Below are positions 18,007 through 28,300 of a stretch of 64,000 nucleotides of DNA, piece by piece. The notes under the pieces are model-generated. The model did no database searches, was not told the DNA's origin, and saw only the letters and a program-made list of their open reading frames with translations. The position numbers were made by a program, and so were the translations under genes. Each line of letters starts with the position of its first letter. Position 1 is the stretch's first letter. The DNA is from Paenibacillus uliginis N3/975 (GTDB taxonomy: Bacteria > Bacillota > Bacilli > Paenibacillales > Paenibacillaceae): NCBI RefSeq assembly GCF_900177425.1, contig NZ_LT840184.1, positions 3,574,263 to 3,638,262 of the forward strand, given 5' to 3'.

Positions 18007-18041
18007 GGTACACTCCTTTGACATATGTGGTTTGTAATCCC

Positions 18042-18875
18042 TTACCCTTTATCCGCACCTGCTGCGATCCCGTTAATTAAATATTTCTGGAAGTACATAT
18101 ACAGGATCGTAATCGGTAATGCAACGAGCACAGCACCCGCAGCAAATAAGGTAAAGCTGGAATTCGTCTCATTCGCGACCATATTATATAACCCTTGCGC
18201 TAACGTCATTTTTTCCGATGATCTTAGAACAATTTGCGGCAAAATAAAATCCATGAAGGGCGTAATAAAACTATTCAGTGCAACAAATGTAATGGCCGGT
18301 AACGATAAGGGTAAAATAATTTTTAAAAAGGAATCCTTATTACTGGCGCCATCTATAAAAGCAGCTTCTTCGAGACTTTTGGGAATCGTGTCAAAATGAC
18401 CTTTCATCACCCATGTCCCCATTGAAATGGAACCGCCAGCATAAATCAGAATTAACCCTAGATGTGTATCTAGCAATCTCGTTTGCAACAGTAGAACAAA
18501 TAATGCCATAACCGATAAGAAGCCGGGAAACATTTGTAAGATTAATAACGTCATTAACCCTTGTTGTCTACCTTTAAATCGAAATCTAGAAAAGGCATAA
18601 GCGGTCGCCGCTACTAGTGTAGTGGATATCAACGCGTTCGAAATGGCGATCTTTATCGTATTCTTGTACCACAATCCAAAATCCGTGTTCTTCATCAGAT
18701 CAACATAATGAGCAATCGTGGGATGATCAGGGAACATCTGACTTACCAATAAGGTATTACCAGGATGAAGTGACGTTCCAATTACCCAAATAATTGGATA
18801 AACAGTTGTAATAGTTAGCACGATAAAAATCAAATAGATGCCAATGACCAGCAAGTTGCTTTTTATTTTCGACAT
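18042..18875 (-). CDS. malG: Maltodextrin ABC importer permease, MalG type
   Basis: The 277-residue protein has six hydrophobic segments and the binding-protein-dependent transport signature EEAAFIDGASNKDSFLKIIL (EAA loop, which contacts the ATPase). Its N-terminus (TVYPIIWVIGTSL) and length match MalG. It begins directly after the stop of the MalF-type gene. No ATPase gene is present in the locus, so a shared MsmX-like ATPase elsewhere is probably used, as is usual in Bacilli. Confidence 0.9.
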   Translation of the reverse strand: MSKIKSNLLVIGIYLIFIVLTITTVYPIIWVIGTSLHPGNTLLVSQMFPDHPTIAHYVDLMKNTDFGLWYKNTIKIAISNALISTTLVAATAYAFSRFRFKGRQQGLMTLLILQMFPGFLSVMALFVLLLQTRLLDTHLGLILIYAGGSISMGTWVMKGHFDTIPKSLEEAAFIDGASNKDSFLKIILPLSLPAITFVALNSFITPFMDFILPQIVLRSSEKMTLAQGLYNMVANETNSSFTLFAAGAVLVALPITILYMYFQKYLINGIAAGADKG

Positions 18876-20192
18876 TTAGACCAAATCCTCTTCTTGATTT
18901 GACTTCATCCGCCTGTAATTCCATAAGGAAAAGATCGCAATGAAAATGAACATAATGACAGACACAGCAGAAGCCATATTAAATTGACTTTGGTTCAGTG
19001 TCATTTTAAAAATCCATGAGATCAGAATATCGGTGCTTCCTGCGTAGTAAAAGTCAGGATTATTCGGTTTCCCATCCGTTAGTAAATAAATCAGATTGAA
19101 ATTATTAAAGTTAAAAGCGAATTGCATAATAAAAATAGGTGCAGTAGCCAATAAGACAAGAGGAAGCGTGATCTTAAAAAAGTTTTGTAGTTTTGAGGCA
19201 CCGTCTACCTCTGCAGCTTCGTAAATGTCTCGCGGCATTGTTGTTAAGATCCCCGACATCAACGCCATGAGAAACGGAGTTGAGAACCATAAATTAACAA
19301 TAAGGATGGATACTTTCGCCATCGTCGGATCTGAGAGCCAAGGCACTGGTGAGAAACCAAGCTTCATTACTAAATCGTTAATAGGACCAAATGAGCCGTT
19401 CAATAATACCCTAAAAACCAAGATCGATATAAATTGTGGAACCGCCCAAGGCAGAATAAAGATGGTCCTCCAAAATTTTTTGAGTCTAATCTTAGGATGA
19501 TTCACCATCATCGCTAATAAAAGTCCGCTCAGAAAAACGGTGCTGGTCGAAACTGTAGCCCATATCAAGTTCCAGACGGATATACCGAAAAAGGTAGATC
19601 TCCATGATTCTTGTGCAAATAAATCATAGAACACGCTAAATCCGATCCAATCAACTAATGCGCGATCCGGAATATGTCCAGGAGCCGAATAGTTGGTAAA
19701 TGCAATCAACACATTAAATAGTAGCGGTATAACGGTAACAAACAGAACAAAAAAAGCTGCGGGCAATAACAAAAGGTAAGGCAATTTACGGAATTTCATG
19801 GTTTGAATTGAATCTGTAAATTTCGGAGCACATTTTCCTTCATCTCTAAGCGCTCCATTTTTTCTGGCATCGTTAATATTCATGAAATATAAACCCAAGT
19901 ACAGAAGAATGACTACGAGTGTGATTAGACCATTTATTAATAGAAAAATAGAATGGTCACCCTGCACGACTTTCCCATTGATAACCTTTGTAGGCACATC
20001 TCCTAACGTTATAAATCCCACGATGCCTTTATAGGCAATAGGATAATAGTTCCAAAAGAACAATTGAGCTAAAATAATATAAATCAGGCCCTTCAGATAT
20101 TGCTTGTTATACAGCTGGCCTAATCCTATAAAAACCGCAGAGAAAATCGTGGCTTTTGTCTGATGCTGACGAGAACTCTTTTTCATATGCAT
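18876..20192 (-). CDS. malF: Maltodextrin ABC importer permease, MalF type
   Basis: The 438-residue membrane protein is longer than its MalG partner, with two extra N-terminal membrane segments (GLGQLYNKQYLKGLIYIILAQ region) and a core of six. The EAA loop reads EAAEVDGASKLQNFFKITLP. This N-terminal extension is characteristic of Gram-positive MalF/GanP proteins. The first of two close ATGs (20192) has AGGCGG ten bases upstream; the second is six bases downstream. It lies 38 bases after the binding-protein gene. Confidence 0.9.
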   Translation of the reverse strand: MHMKKSSRQHQTKATIFSAVFIGLGQLYNKQYLKGLIYIILAQLFFWNYYPIAYKGIVGFITLGDVPTKVINGKVVQGDHSIFLLINGLITLVVILLYLGLYFMNINDARKNGALRDEGKCAPKFTDSIQTMKFRKLPYLLLLPAAFFVLFVTVIPLLFNVLIAFTNYSAPGHIPDRALVDWIGFSVFYDLFAQESWRSTFFGISVWNLIWATVSTSTVFLSGLLLAMMVNHPKIRLKKFWRTIFILPWAVPQFISILVFRVLLNGSFGPINDLVMKLGFSPVPWLSDPTMAKVSILIVNLWFSTPFLMALMSGILTTMPRDIYEAAEVDGASKLQNFFKITLPLVLLATAPIFIMQFAFNFNNFNLIYLLTDGKPNNPDFYYAGSTDILISWIFKMTLNQSQFNMASAVSVIMFIFIAIFSLWNYRRMKSNQEEDLV

Positions 20193-20230
20193 ACTGCTGA
20201 GACCGCCTTATTGAGATTTGGAGAATCATC

Positions 20231-21523
20231 CTACTTTGTAGTTTTTATTGCTGTTTTGATTTGACTTACAGCTTTATTCAAGACTGTACCCGGATCTTGA
20301 TTGTCATTCCAAATGGATGAGAGTGCAGCACTTGCAGGAACCCAAACATTACCCATTTCCGGAATAGACGGCATTGGAGTTGAATATTTGGCTTGCTCTA
20401 AGAAAGCCATTGTATTCGGGTCTTTCGTAAGAATCGGATCGTCCATCAGGTCTTTCCTCGGAGGCAATTGAGTTGTCATTTCAAAACGTTTCGTTAAATT
20501 TTGTTTACTTGTCGCATAACTCGCAAACAATTTTGCAGCAACCGGATACTTCGTGTACGAGTTCACATACAAACCTCTAATGCCTGAAAAACTTACGGGG
20601 TGTTCCCCATTAGGCAATAGAGGTAATGGAGCCACGCCATAATCTATTTTCGTATTCGCCAAACTTGAAGCGAACCACGGTCCATTAATAATGGCAGCTG
20701 TTTTACCTTCTTGGAAAAAACCAGTGATAATATTATCATTGAGGTCGTTTATATTTAAGGGCAGCACTTTTTTAAAGGATTGTAGAAATTCTGCTCCTTC
20801 TATCGACTTCTCATTGTTAAGGCCGATATCATTTACATCCGTTCCATGATTGCCAAATACATATCCACCGTAACCACCAAGGAATGAATAAGATAAGTAC
20901 AACTGACCTACATCCCACATAAAACCATACTTTTTGCTTTCCGGATCGTTATAAGTTTCGGCAAACTTAATGATCTCCTCGTAAGTCTTCGGTGCTTTTC
21001 CCATCAACTTCTTATTGTAAAAAAGCGCATAGGTGTCAATGGCTGTTGGAAACCCATAAAGGACTCCATCATAGCTAACGCCATCTATTGCTGAAGACAT
21101 AAAATCATTTTTTTCAGAATCGGTATACACATCATTTTGCAATACGAGTCCTGCCATAACCGCATTCCCCAATTGATCATGAGGCGAAGAGAAGACATCA
21201 GCCCCAAGTCCAGCGGGTCCATCCGTGGTAAGTTTCTTGACGGCATCTATCGCAGGAACAGGCTCTACCTTTACTTTTATGCCATATTCCTTTTCAAAGT
21301 CTTGTGCGACCGCTTTCATATAATCGAAATCAGGACCTTTTGATTCCCATACAAGTAATTCAGCCCCGACCTCTGGCTTCATCCCCTCTTGTTGTTCGTT
21401 TCCTGCTGCTTCATTCCCTTGCGATGGCTGGCTTGATGATTGATTATCCGTTCCACATGCAGTTAGCAATGAAAAGCTGAATAACGTTAAAATGATTGTA
21501 GAAATCAACAAACGTTTTGACAT
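20231..21523 (-). CDS. malE: Maltodextrin-binding lipoprotein (extracellular solute-binding protein)
   Basis: The 430-residue protein starts at ATG 21523, behind AAGGGGG; the frame open to 21712 reaches past the promoter and is not coding there. A lipoprotein signal ends in the lipobox LLTAC, so Cys is lipidated and the protein is anchored outside the membrane. A Ser/Gln/Glu-rich linker follows, then a family-1 solute-binding fold with ADVFSSPHDQLG, AIDTYALFYNKKLM and AAIINGPWF, which are typical of maltose/maltodextrin binding proteins. It is the first gene of the importer operon under the LacI palindrome. Confidence 0.9.
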   Translation of the reverse strand: MSKRLLISTIILTLFSFSLLTACGTDNQSSSQPSQGNEAAGNEQQEGMKPEVGAELLVWESKGPDFDYMKAVAQDFEKEYGIKVKVEPVPAIDAVKKLTTDGPAGLGADVFSSPHDQLGNAVMAGLVLQNDVYTDSEKNDFMSSAIDGVSYDGVLYGFPTAIDTYALFYNKKLMGKAPKTYEEIIKFAETYNDPESKKYGFMWDVGQLYLSYSFLGGYGGYVFGNHGTDVNDIGLNNEKSIEGAEFLQSFKKVLPLNINDLNDNIITGFFQEGKTAAIINGPWFASSLANTKIDYGVAPLPLLPNGEHPVSFSGIRGLYVNSYTKYPVAAKLFASYATSKQNLTKRFEMTTQLPPRKDLMDDPILTKDPNTMAFLEQAKYSTPMPSIPEMGNVWVPASAALSSIWNDNQDPGTVLNKAVSQIKTAIKTTK

Positions 21524-21544
21524 GGATGTTCCCCCTTTTTGATT

Positions 21545-21604
21545 ACTTAAACGTTTAAGTGTTATTTCACTGCTATAGTAACTTCTAATTACCAGCAAAG
21601 TCAA
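21545..21604 (-). promoter_or_regulatory. Promoter and LacI operator of the maltodextrin importer operon
   Basis: On the minus strand TTGACT (21604-21599) and TACTAT (21580-21575) are separated by 18 bases. The perfect palindrome ACTTAAACGTTTAAGT (21545-21560) lies at about +9 to +24 and contains the same 14-bp core as the operator at 16208-16221. Confidence 0.78.
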
Positions 21605-21670
21605 TGTTAAATTCTTACATAATATTATGTGGTTCCAAGGAAACTTTCCTGCCAGCAGCTGTTTCAAGCC

Positions 21671-21702
21671 AAAAAAAAGATAGACGTTACTTAACGTCCA
21701 TC
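21671..21702 (-). terminator. Intrinsic terminator after the LysR gene
   Basis: The minus strand has a 10-bp stem with one wobble pair (21693-21702 with 21679-21688), the loop AAGT and then eight T residues. It also separates the LysR gene from the importer promoter. Confidence 0.85.
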
Positions 21703-21722
21703 CTTTTTCCATTGTGACTCCT

Positions 21723-22637
21723 TTATAGAACCTTAGTGTCCAAATGATGGATAACTAGAGAGATGAAATCATGTACAAACATCTCCTGATGCTCCTTACT
21801 TCTCGTGCCCAGCATAATAGAATTCGATGAAGAAATTCCCGGCACATCCACTCTAGCAAGTACGCCTTGCATCAATAAAGGTTCAGCTACCAAGGAAGAA
21901 ACAAAGCTTACTCCATAACCAGCCATTACAGCAAGAATCGTCTCATGCAGCCCATTGAATTGCAATTCAATTTGGGGAGGATTGATCTGTTGTTCCCTGC
22001 ATAGCTGAAGTAATCTTTCTCTCGCTGCACTTCCCACTTCTCTCATTATAAACGGTTCTGATGCAATTTCTTTAAACGTAACCTGCTGCAATGCATACTT
22101 ATGTCCGGGTGCTACGACGAACAAATACTCATCCCTGTATAGCTCTGTACTTTCAAACACATCTGGATCTGCGAAGGGCACACCCATGTCGCTGTAGATT
22201 GCCACATCTACCTCAAAGTTGAGTAATTTCTCAATCGCTTCGTGCGAGTTGACCGTCGTAATCTGAACTTCAACGGCAGAGTATTTTTGTTTATATAGAG
22301 AAGCCCACTTCGGAATGAGTACACTCGTAGCTAGATAGTTTCCGGCAATCCGTAACTTTCCTTCAGGATAGTGATGATAATCTTCGATCAAATTGTGTAC
22401 CTGCTCCTCGATTGCAAATATCTTTTCCAGCGGCTTAATCAGCTTCTTCCCTAATGGCGTTAGAATCAGCCCTCTACCTTGGATGTTGAACAATTTTATG
22501 TTGTTCTCTTTTTCAAATTTGCGAATTTGTGCCGAAATAGCTGGTTGGCTAATATGTAATTTTTCTGAAGCTTTCGTTACACTGCCAGTTAACGCCACAT
22601 AATAAAACAATCTCAGTGCATGAAGGTTCAACGGCAT
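21723..22637 (-). CDS. LysR-family transcriptional regulator
   Basis: The product has a winged-helix DNA-binding N-terminus (LRLFYYVALTGSVTKASEKL, HISQPAISAQIRKFE) and a LysR substrate-binding domain (GKLRIAGNYL, DVAIYSDM) of normal total length, about 304 residues. The ATG at 22637 is only two bases from GGTGGAG; a TTG at 22631 (giving MNLHALRLF) is better spaced and may be the true start. It is divergent from the histidine phosphatase gene with a 108-base intergenic region, so it may regulate that gene. The inducer is unknown. Confidence 0.9.
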   Translation of the reverse strand: MPLNLHALRLFYYVALTGSVTKASEKLHISQPAISAQIRKFEKENNIKLFNIQGRGLILTPLGKKLIKPLEKIFAIEEQVHNLIEDYHHYPEGKLRIAGNYLATSVLIPKWASLYKQKYSAVEVQITTVNSHEAIEKLLNFEVDVAIYSDMGVPFADPDVFESTELYRDEYLFVVAPGHKYALQQVTFKEIASEPFIMREVGSAARERLLQLCREQQINPPQIELQFNGLHETILAVMAGYGVSFVSSLVAEPLLMQGVLARVDVPGISSSNSIMLGTRSKEHQEMFVHDFISLVIHHLDTKVL

Positions 22638-22745
22638 CTCCACCTATATATAAAAGTTATACATATTCGATATTATATATTATTCGTTTATATGTCTACA
22701 TATTATACTAGACTAGACTTACATTTCAATGAGGAGGACTACAGG

Positions 22746-23363
22746 ATGGAAACTACGTTATATTTGACCCGTCACGGACAAACCGAATGGAACCTGGTAA
22801 GAAAGATGCAGGGACATATGGATTCCCCTCTTACACAACTTGGGGTTCAACAAGCCCAATGGTTGGGTGGGCGCTTGTCCACCATTCCGTTCGATGCAAT
22901 TTATTGCAGTTCCAGTCCCCGAGCAATAACTACGGCAGGTATTATATCAGGTCATCGGTTCTCGGAGATCGTGAAACTTGATTCACTAAAAGAAATTAAT
23001 ATGGGACCTTGGGAGGGCCAGTATATCGAACAAATTACACAAGATTCCCCTACTCCATTCCATCAATTTTTCAATGAACCTCATTTATACCAACCTATGG
23101 GCCAGGGGGAGAGCTATAGTGAATTAATGAGAAGAGCGCTTCCTGCAATCCAAGAAATCCTGACGAAACATGAGGGCCAACAAGTGCTTATTGTAACTCA
23201 CCGGATCACGTTAAAAGCGATTATGAGCTACTTTATGAACAAACAGCTGCATGACATCGGGACCATGCCAGACATTCTCCCAACTGCTCTATGCCAAGTT
23301 ACAGTTCACAGTGGAATTCTGAACGTTGATTTATATGGTGACACCACTCATTACCAGAATTAA
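22746..23363 (+). CDS. Histidine phosphatase family protein (GpmB/phosphatase-like)
   Basis: The 205-residue product starts at ATG 22746, eight bases after GAGGAGG. The catalytic motif is YLTRHGQTEWN, with the phosphohistidine in RHG at residue about 10. It also has the second Arg in SSSPRAITTAGII, the acid Glu region EINMGPWEGQ and the late His in VLIVTHRITLK. The pattern fits broad-specificity phosphatases annotated as phosphoglycerate mutase-like or alpha-ribazole phosphatase. The substrate is not readable. It is a single gene, divergent from the LysR gene. Confidence 0.88.
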   Translation: METTLYLTRHGQTEWNLVRKMQGHMDSPLTQLGVQQAQWLGGRLSTIPFDAIYCSSSPRAITTAGIISGHRFSEIVKLDSLKEINMGPWEGQYIEQITQDSPTPFHQFFNEPHLYQPMGQGESYSELMRRALPAIQEILTKHEGQQVLIVTHRITLKAIMSYFMNKQLHDIGTMPDILPTALCQVTVHSGILNVDLYGDTTHYQN

Positions 23364-23406
23364 CCTTACTCTCCAATTCATATTCTTGTTCCCCTTTTTC
23401 AAAAAA

Positions 23407-23431
23407 AGACACTAACATGACGTTAGTGTCT
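23407..23431. terminator. Bidirectional intrinsic terminator
   Basis: A perfect 10-bp stem (AGACACTAAC with GTTAGTGTCT) and 5-base loop has a run of A before and T-rich sequence after, so it can serve both the plus-strand phosphatase gene and the minus-strand hybrid cluster gene. Confidence 0.85.
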
Positions 23432-23497
23432 TTCAATTTTATTTCTTTCATTATTTTCTTCATGAATAGCAATCCATTCACTATCAGCATCTGTAAC

Positions 23498-24790
23498 CTA
23501 TGACAGTGCCAACATCGCATTCATGTCTTCCTCAGCCGTGGTAATCAACTTCAATCCAAAGAGCTCTACCAGCACTTCCAGCACGCCAGACGAGATAAAC
23601 TCAGGCGGCTTCGGTCCGATCCGAATGTCTTGAATGCCGAGGCTGAATAAGCCCAGCAAGATGGCGACCGCTTTTTGCTCAAACCAAGACAGCACGATGC
23701 TGACAGGTAGCTCGTTCACGGTACAGTCAAAAGCATCAGCCAAGGCCAGTGCAATTTTCACAGTAGAACCGGAATTATTGCATTGCCCAAGGTCAATATA
23801 ACGCGGAATGCCCGTGTCTCCCACGGTGCCATAATCTACGTCATTAAAGCGGAATTTTCCGCAAGAAGTAGTTAAAATGACAGTATCGTTCGGCAAGGAA
23901 GTCGCTAACTCCCGGTAATAATTTCCAGCTTTGCCCGGCGCGTCGCAGCCTGCAATGACGAAAAAGCGGCGGATATGCCCGTCTTTGACGGCCTGAATGA
24001 TCTCAGGAGCAAGTCCGATCACTGTTTCATGGTGGTATCCAGTCGTGAGCACTTGTTCTGACTCTACATCAGCCGCAGGCAGCAATAAAGCGCGCTCAAT
24101 CAATGGGGTGAAATCATCATCCATGATCTTTGCTACACCTTCCAGCCCTGCTACTTCATAAGAGAAAAAGCGATCCGCATACGTGCCTTTAATCGGCATT
24201 ACACAGTTCGTGGTAGCGAGAATTGCACCCGGAAACTGCTCGAACAGTTTGCGCTGATCGTACCAGGCTTTGCCGATGTTGCCTTTCAGATGCCCATACT
24301 TCTTCAGCGCCGGATAACCGTGTGCAGGCAGCATTTCCGAGTGGGTATAAATGTTGATGCCCTTTCCTTCCGTCTGCCGCAGCAGTTCCTCCAGTGCATA
24401 CAAATTATGTCCTGTCACCACAATGCAATGGCCTTCAATTTTATTCTGGCTGACTGTGATCGGCTGTGGGATGCCAAAGCGATCTGTATGCGCGCGATCC
24501 AGCACATCCATGATCCGTACCGCTGCATTTCCGACCTTCATCGCCATGTCCAGATGCTCCTGCGTATTAAAGTTGGAGTTGGTCAAGGTCATGTACAAGG
24601 CTTCGTGGGTGATACGATCCACCTCAGGATCACTATATCCTAGTTGCCTGGCATGTGTCGCATAGGCTGCAATACCTTTTAATGCAAAAATCATTGTATC
24701 CTGCAAACTCGCTATAGTTTCATTCTTGCCACACACCCCAACCACGGTACATCCGCCATTCGGTGTCTGTTCACACTGATAACAGAACAT
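23498..24790 (-). CDS. hcp: Hybrid cluster protein / hydroxylamine reductase, short form
   Basis: The 430-residue protein starts with the iron-sulfur motif CYQCEQTPNGGC then VVGVC (Cys 3, 6, 14, 20), which binds the cubane cluster. Hybrid-cluster ligands are visible in THSEMLPAHGYP (Glu), TTNCVMPI, LTTSCGKFRFN, GQCNNSGS and EQKAVAILLGL. The product is shorter than the roughly 550-residue class I proteins, in line with the compact class found in many anaerobes and Bacillota. Hcp detoxifies NO or hydroxylamine under low oxygen. It is a single gene with a strong binding site, GGGAGG. A possible FNR-type box lies upstream. Confidence 0.92.
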   Translation of the reverse strand: MFCYQCEQTPNGGCTVVGVCGKNETIASLQDTMIFALKGIAAYATHARQLGYSDPEVDRITHEALYMTLTNSNFNTQEHLDMAMKVGNAAVRIMDVLDRAHTDRFGIPQPITVSQNKIEGHCIVVTGHNLYALEELLRQTEGKGINIYTHSEMLPAHGYPALKKYGHLKGNIGKAWYDQRKLFEQFPGAILATTNCVMPIKGTYADRFFSYEVAGLEGVAKIMDDDFTPLIERALLLPAADVESEQVLTTGYHHETVIGLAPEIIQAVKDGHIRRFFVIAGCDAPGKAGNYYRELATSLPNDTVILTTSCGKFRFNDVDYGTVGDTGIPRYIDLGQCNNSGSTVKIALALADAFDCTVNELPVSIVLSWFEQKAVAILLGLFSLGIQDIRIGPKPPEFISSGVLEVLVELFGLKLITTAEEDMNAMLALS

Positions 24791-24860
24791 ATCATTTTCC
24801 TCCCATAATATAGAAAAATTAGTCGTTATCTACAGCGTAACAGAGCTCCTGACCTTGAGG

Positions 24861-24876
24861 TGTGATTACACACACA
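24861..24876 (-). promoter_or_regulatory. Possible CRP/FNR-type box upstream of hcp
   Basis: TGTGA, six bases, then ACACA matches the FNR consensus TGTGA-N6-TCACA with one mismatch. Its centre is about 78 bases before the hcp start and about 48 bases before a plausible start site following TAGATA at 24832-24827. The fit is suggestive only. Confidence 0.35.
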
Positions 24877-24936
24877 TTTTTATATCGAGGTGATTGACAA
24901 CAATTATTTTCATTCATTTAATCTTCAAACAAATTT

Positions 24937-25167
24937 TTAGGAGAAAGAAGTATATATTGAAATAAATATGTTGAATCCAGATACAAGAAAAATAATATAA
25001 GCAAATGCCTTTCGTTTTTCTTGCAGTTCAGAAAGGCCCATTACTAAGAACATTACTCCTAAGAAGAAAACCATAAAAGGCATTACTACAGCTTTATCAG
25101 TTATTAAAAAATAGATAGCTAAAATAGATGCAATGAGTCCAAACACAATTCTTAATATTTTTAACAA
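24937..25167 (-). CDS. Small membrane protein, DUF3953/YczI-like
   Basis: The 76-residue protein consists of three hydrophobic segments (ILRIVFGLIASILAIYFLI, MPFMVFFLGVMFLVMGL, FAYIIFLVSGFNIFISIY) with a short charged loop LQEKRKA. The layout fits the YczI/DUF3953 family. The start is TTG 25167, eight bases after GGGAGG, with no ATG nearby. The function is unknown. It stands alone between hcp and the GH20 gene terminator. Confidence 0.65.
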   Translation of the reverse strand: MLKILRIVFGLIASILAIYFLITDKAVVMPFMVFFLGVMFLVMGLSELQEKRKAFAYIIFLVSGFNIFISIYTSFS

Positions 25168-25273
25168 ATGAACTCCCTCCCAACTTTTCCATAATTATAC
25201 TACATACATGAGGTACTTAAAATTATTTATTCAAAAACAGGTTGACTTGCTTATTGCCACGACTGATTAAAAA

Positions 25274-25302
25274 ATAGCCCTTGCCCATTGGGCAAAGGCT
25301 AT
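25274..25302 (-). terminator. Intrinsic terminator after the GH20 gene
   Basis: A 13-bp stem (ATAGCCCTTGCCC with one wobble pair) and a 3-base loop is followed on the minus strand by TTTTTTAA. It lies 22 bases past the stop codon. Confidence 0.88.
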
Positions 25303-25324
25303 CATCTTACTAAAGAAAAAGTAC

Positions 25325-28300
25325 TTACTTAACACTTAACATACGCAAAATCATCACAATCGCCTCAGCACGCGTCGCCAGCTTCTCTGGCGCAAATATA
25401 TGCTCGCTGCGTCCTTGGATTACTCCTGCTTGATAAGCTGCCGCTACATACGGCTGTGCCCATTGCGGAATTTGAGCGGTATCCTTAAATGTAAGCTCCT
25501 TCACATCAGATAATGATATACCCATGGCTCGAACAATAATCGCTGCCATTTCTGAACGGCTGATTTGTGCTTTCGGACGAAAAGTTTGATCCTCATAGCC
25601 ACTGACAAGACCTGCTTGCAAGGCTTGTGCTATCGCAGGACGTGCCCAACTCTGAATATCCTTTGCATCCTTGAAAGATAATGGGCTTCCTTCACCTTCA
25701 AGCTTCAAAGCTCTAACAAGCATCGCTACAAATTCTTCTCTGCTTATCGGTTTATCTGGTCGGAATACCCCGCCATTGTAACCTTTGACAAAGCCAAGCT
25801 GGATAGCCTGGTTAATATAACCTTCCGCCCAATGACCAGCGATATCTCGCAGCGTAGTAGTGGAGTTATCATGGCCGGCCCCTTTTTGCCCAGTATCTGT
25901 ACCCTTATCATCCTTACCGTCCTTGCCACCCTTACCATCTTTAGAATCCTTAGACCCTTTACCATCCTTAGCATCAGGCACAGTTCCAGGAGATGTAACG
26001 GATCCCGGACCCGTATCACTTGGATACCATGGGGAGCCAGTTTCTGCTTTAATCTTCACACGGAAATCTTTGCTCAATAACGCTTCTCCCTTAGTAAACG
26101 TAGCCGTTAGAACAAGCGATAAATCGGATTGTCCCGCTGCAGGACGTTTCAAAAGCTGTCCGTCAGCGTTCAAATAAGCTGGATTTGAGCTACTCCATGA
26201 AATTGCAGTATCATAGGCGCCTTTCTTAGGAAGCAGTATGTTCGATTTAATCACTTCACCATCCTTGATCTTTAACAAAGCAAGCTCATCCTCAATTGTG
26301 AGCATATCACGAGCTTTGCTTAGCGCAGATAATGCAGTATCAATTACTGGCTTCGATGCGGATAATTGATTTATTGTAGCTCCCGCTGTTTCCAAAGCTT
26401 GCTGCAGACCTTGCCAGCCTTGTTCGGAATACTTTTCTCGCTTCAGCTTCTCATCATGGATGCCTGTGATCAGATCAATTAGCGCTCGTTTATCTCCGCT
26501 TTTGTTCTTATCACTAAACACTCCGAACTCCTCAAAGGAGTATCCGAAGATTGTCGCCCTCTCAACCCCTTCGAATTTGACGTACCTAGCTTTTGTATTG
26601 TTAAAGTTAATGACCTCATAACCGCCTTTGCCGTCAATAATACCATTATTCGTGGTTGTAACATTCGTCCAATTTTCTTTGTCCTCGGACACAAGTATTT
26701 TATACTTCGTACCATAAGCTGTCTGCCACGTAATAGCCACCTTATCCATTTCCATCGATTCACCAAGATCTACAAGGAACCAAGCTTCATCTGTCCATTC
26801 ACTTGACCATCTCGTATCCGCTTTTCCATCCACCGCTTTATCCGGTGTATAAGAAGCAGATTCAGGATTTGAAGACTCGGCGAGCTTATTTAAGGCTAGA
26901 TTGCCATGCAAGTCGAGTTTTGTATTCAGTACTAAGACTTGGTCAATCACACCTTTGAACGCATTGGTGGAACTACCTATTTTCTCCATCGGCAATACAA
27001 AGGTTTCAAGTTTGGATCCATCCTTCAACGTTGCGGAATATTCGCCACCATTAATAAAAATCGATGTACCAGCGTCATCCCCTGTCAGCACGATATGTGT
27101 CCATTTGTCAGTAGGAATTTTATAGTCGAACACGCTCGTATAATTTTCTTTCGTAAAGCCAATTTTCCCGCTATTCCCCATGTTAGACTTTAACTGTCCA
27201 TCAGGCGATTCCAGCAAAACAGCGTCGCTTGGATTGTCGACATCCGGCTTAATCCACATCGAGAGTGTCCAGCCAAAGCCAAGTGAGCGAAGTGGCGTTT
27301 GAATATAGCTAGCTCCCCCGTTAAGCTTAACCCCTTCTCCGAATATCCCTTCCTTTAGCTCCACATTATGATCAGTAGCATCATAACCATTACCGGAGGC
27401 ATCGCTAAACCCATTTTCAAATGAATACTCAATTACCTTATTGTCCTGATTCTTGACATCTACCTTATGCGCTAAGTTCACATTTGGCGGATCTCCAAAT
27501 TGAGCAGACTCCGATAGGAACAATTGAAAATTGTTATCTGATCTTGTGCCAGACCACATTTTTTCAGAAAGCACCTGCATAGAAGGCAAAATTCGTCGAT
27601 GGGAATCCGCCATGGACACACCCTTTTCAACGGAAATGTCATTCCATAGAGCAAACATGCCGCCCTTCACTTTAGGATGTCCATATGGAAGTACATTTTC
27701 AATCCAATCGATAGGCTCCCACTTATTATAAATATAATCATAGTTCAAATAATTCCTATATAATTGCGGTACGATATAGAGCAGATTAGTGTTGACATTA
27801 ATAATGTCATAGCCAAGCTCAGCCGCTTGCTTCGCACTACCATATGGCTCATACCATATGTCCATTGTCGCTTCATTACTTATAGGAGTGTTACCATCAT
27901 ATTGAGACAGGCCGCCCCATACCCGTGCATGCTTTCCTTTTCCATTTATATGGTTGATTAATGTGTCCATATATTGTCGGAATGCTTCCTTGTCACTTCC
28001 AAAATATTCATCCATACCGATATGAACATCAGGACCTATAAATGTAGGATTGTCGCCATCGATATATTCATCAAATAAGCCTTTGACAAATGCGATCGTT
28101 TCGGGTCTAGTTATGTCCAACTGCTTACCTTCACCTAAAGATGGATCATAATCAATGAAAACACCAGAATGTCCAGGCGTATCGATTTCTGGTACTACAT
28201 TAACGCCATATGCCATGCCTAGCCTTTGTAGCTCCCTTAATTCATCCTTCGTATAGAAGCCATCCTGACTTGCCAGTCCAGGATATCTCTCACTTTCCAG

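Noticed and set aside
21524..21712. N-terminal extension of the maltodextrin-binding protein
   Set aside because: The stretch contains the promoter, operator and another gene's terminator; the lipoprotein signal starts at 21523.
22620..22745. 42-codon extension of the histidine phosphatase
   Set aside because: It overlaps the start of the divergent LysR gene; GAGGAGG directs the start at 22746.
23498..24790. Truncated hcp because it is shorter than 550 residues
   Set aside because: Start, iron-sulfur Cys motif, hybrid-cluster ligands and C-terminal EQKA motif are all present, so it is the compact class and not a broken gene.
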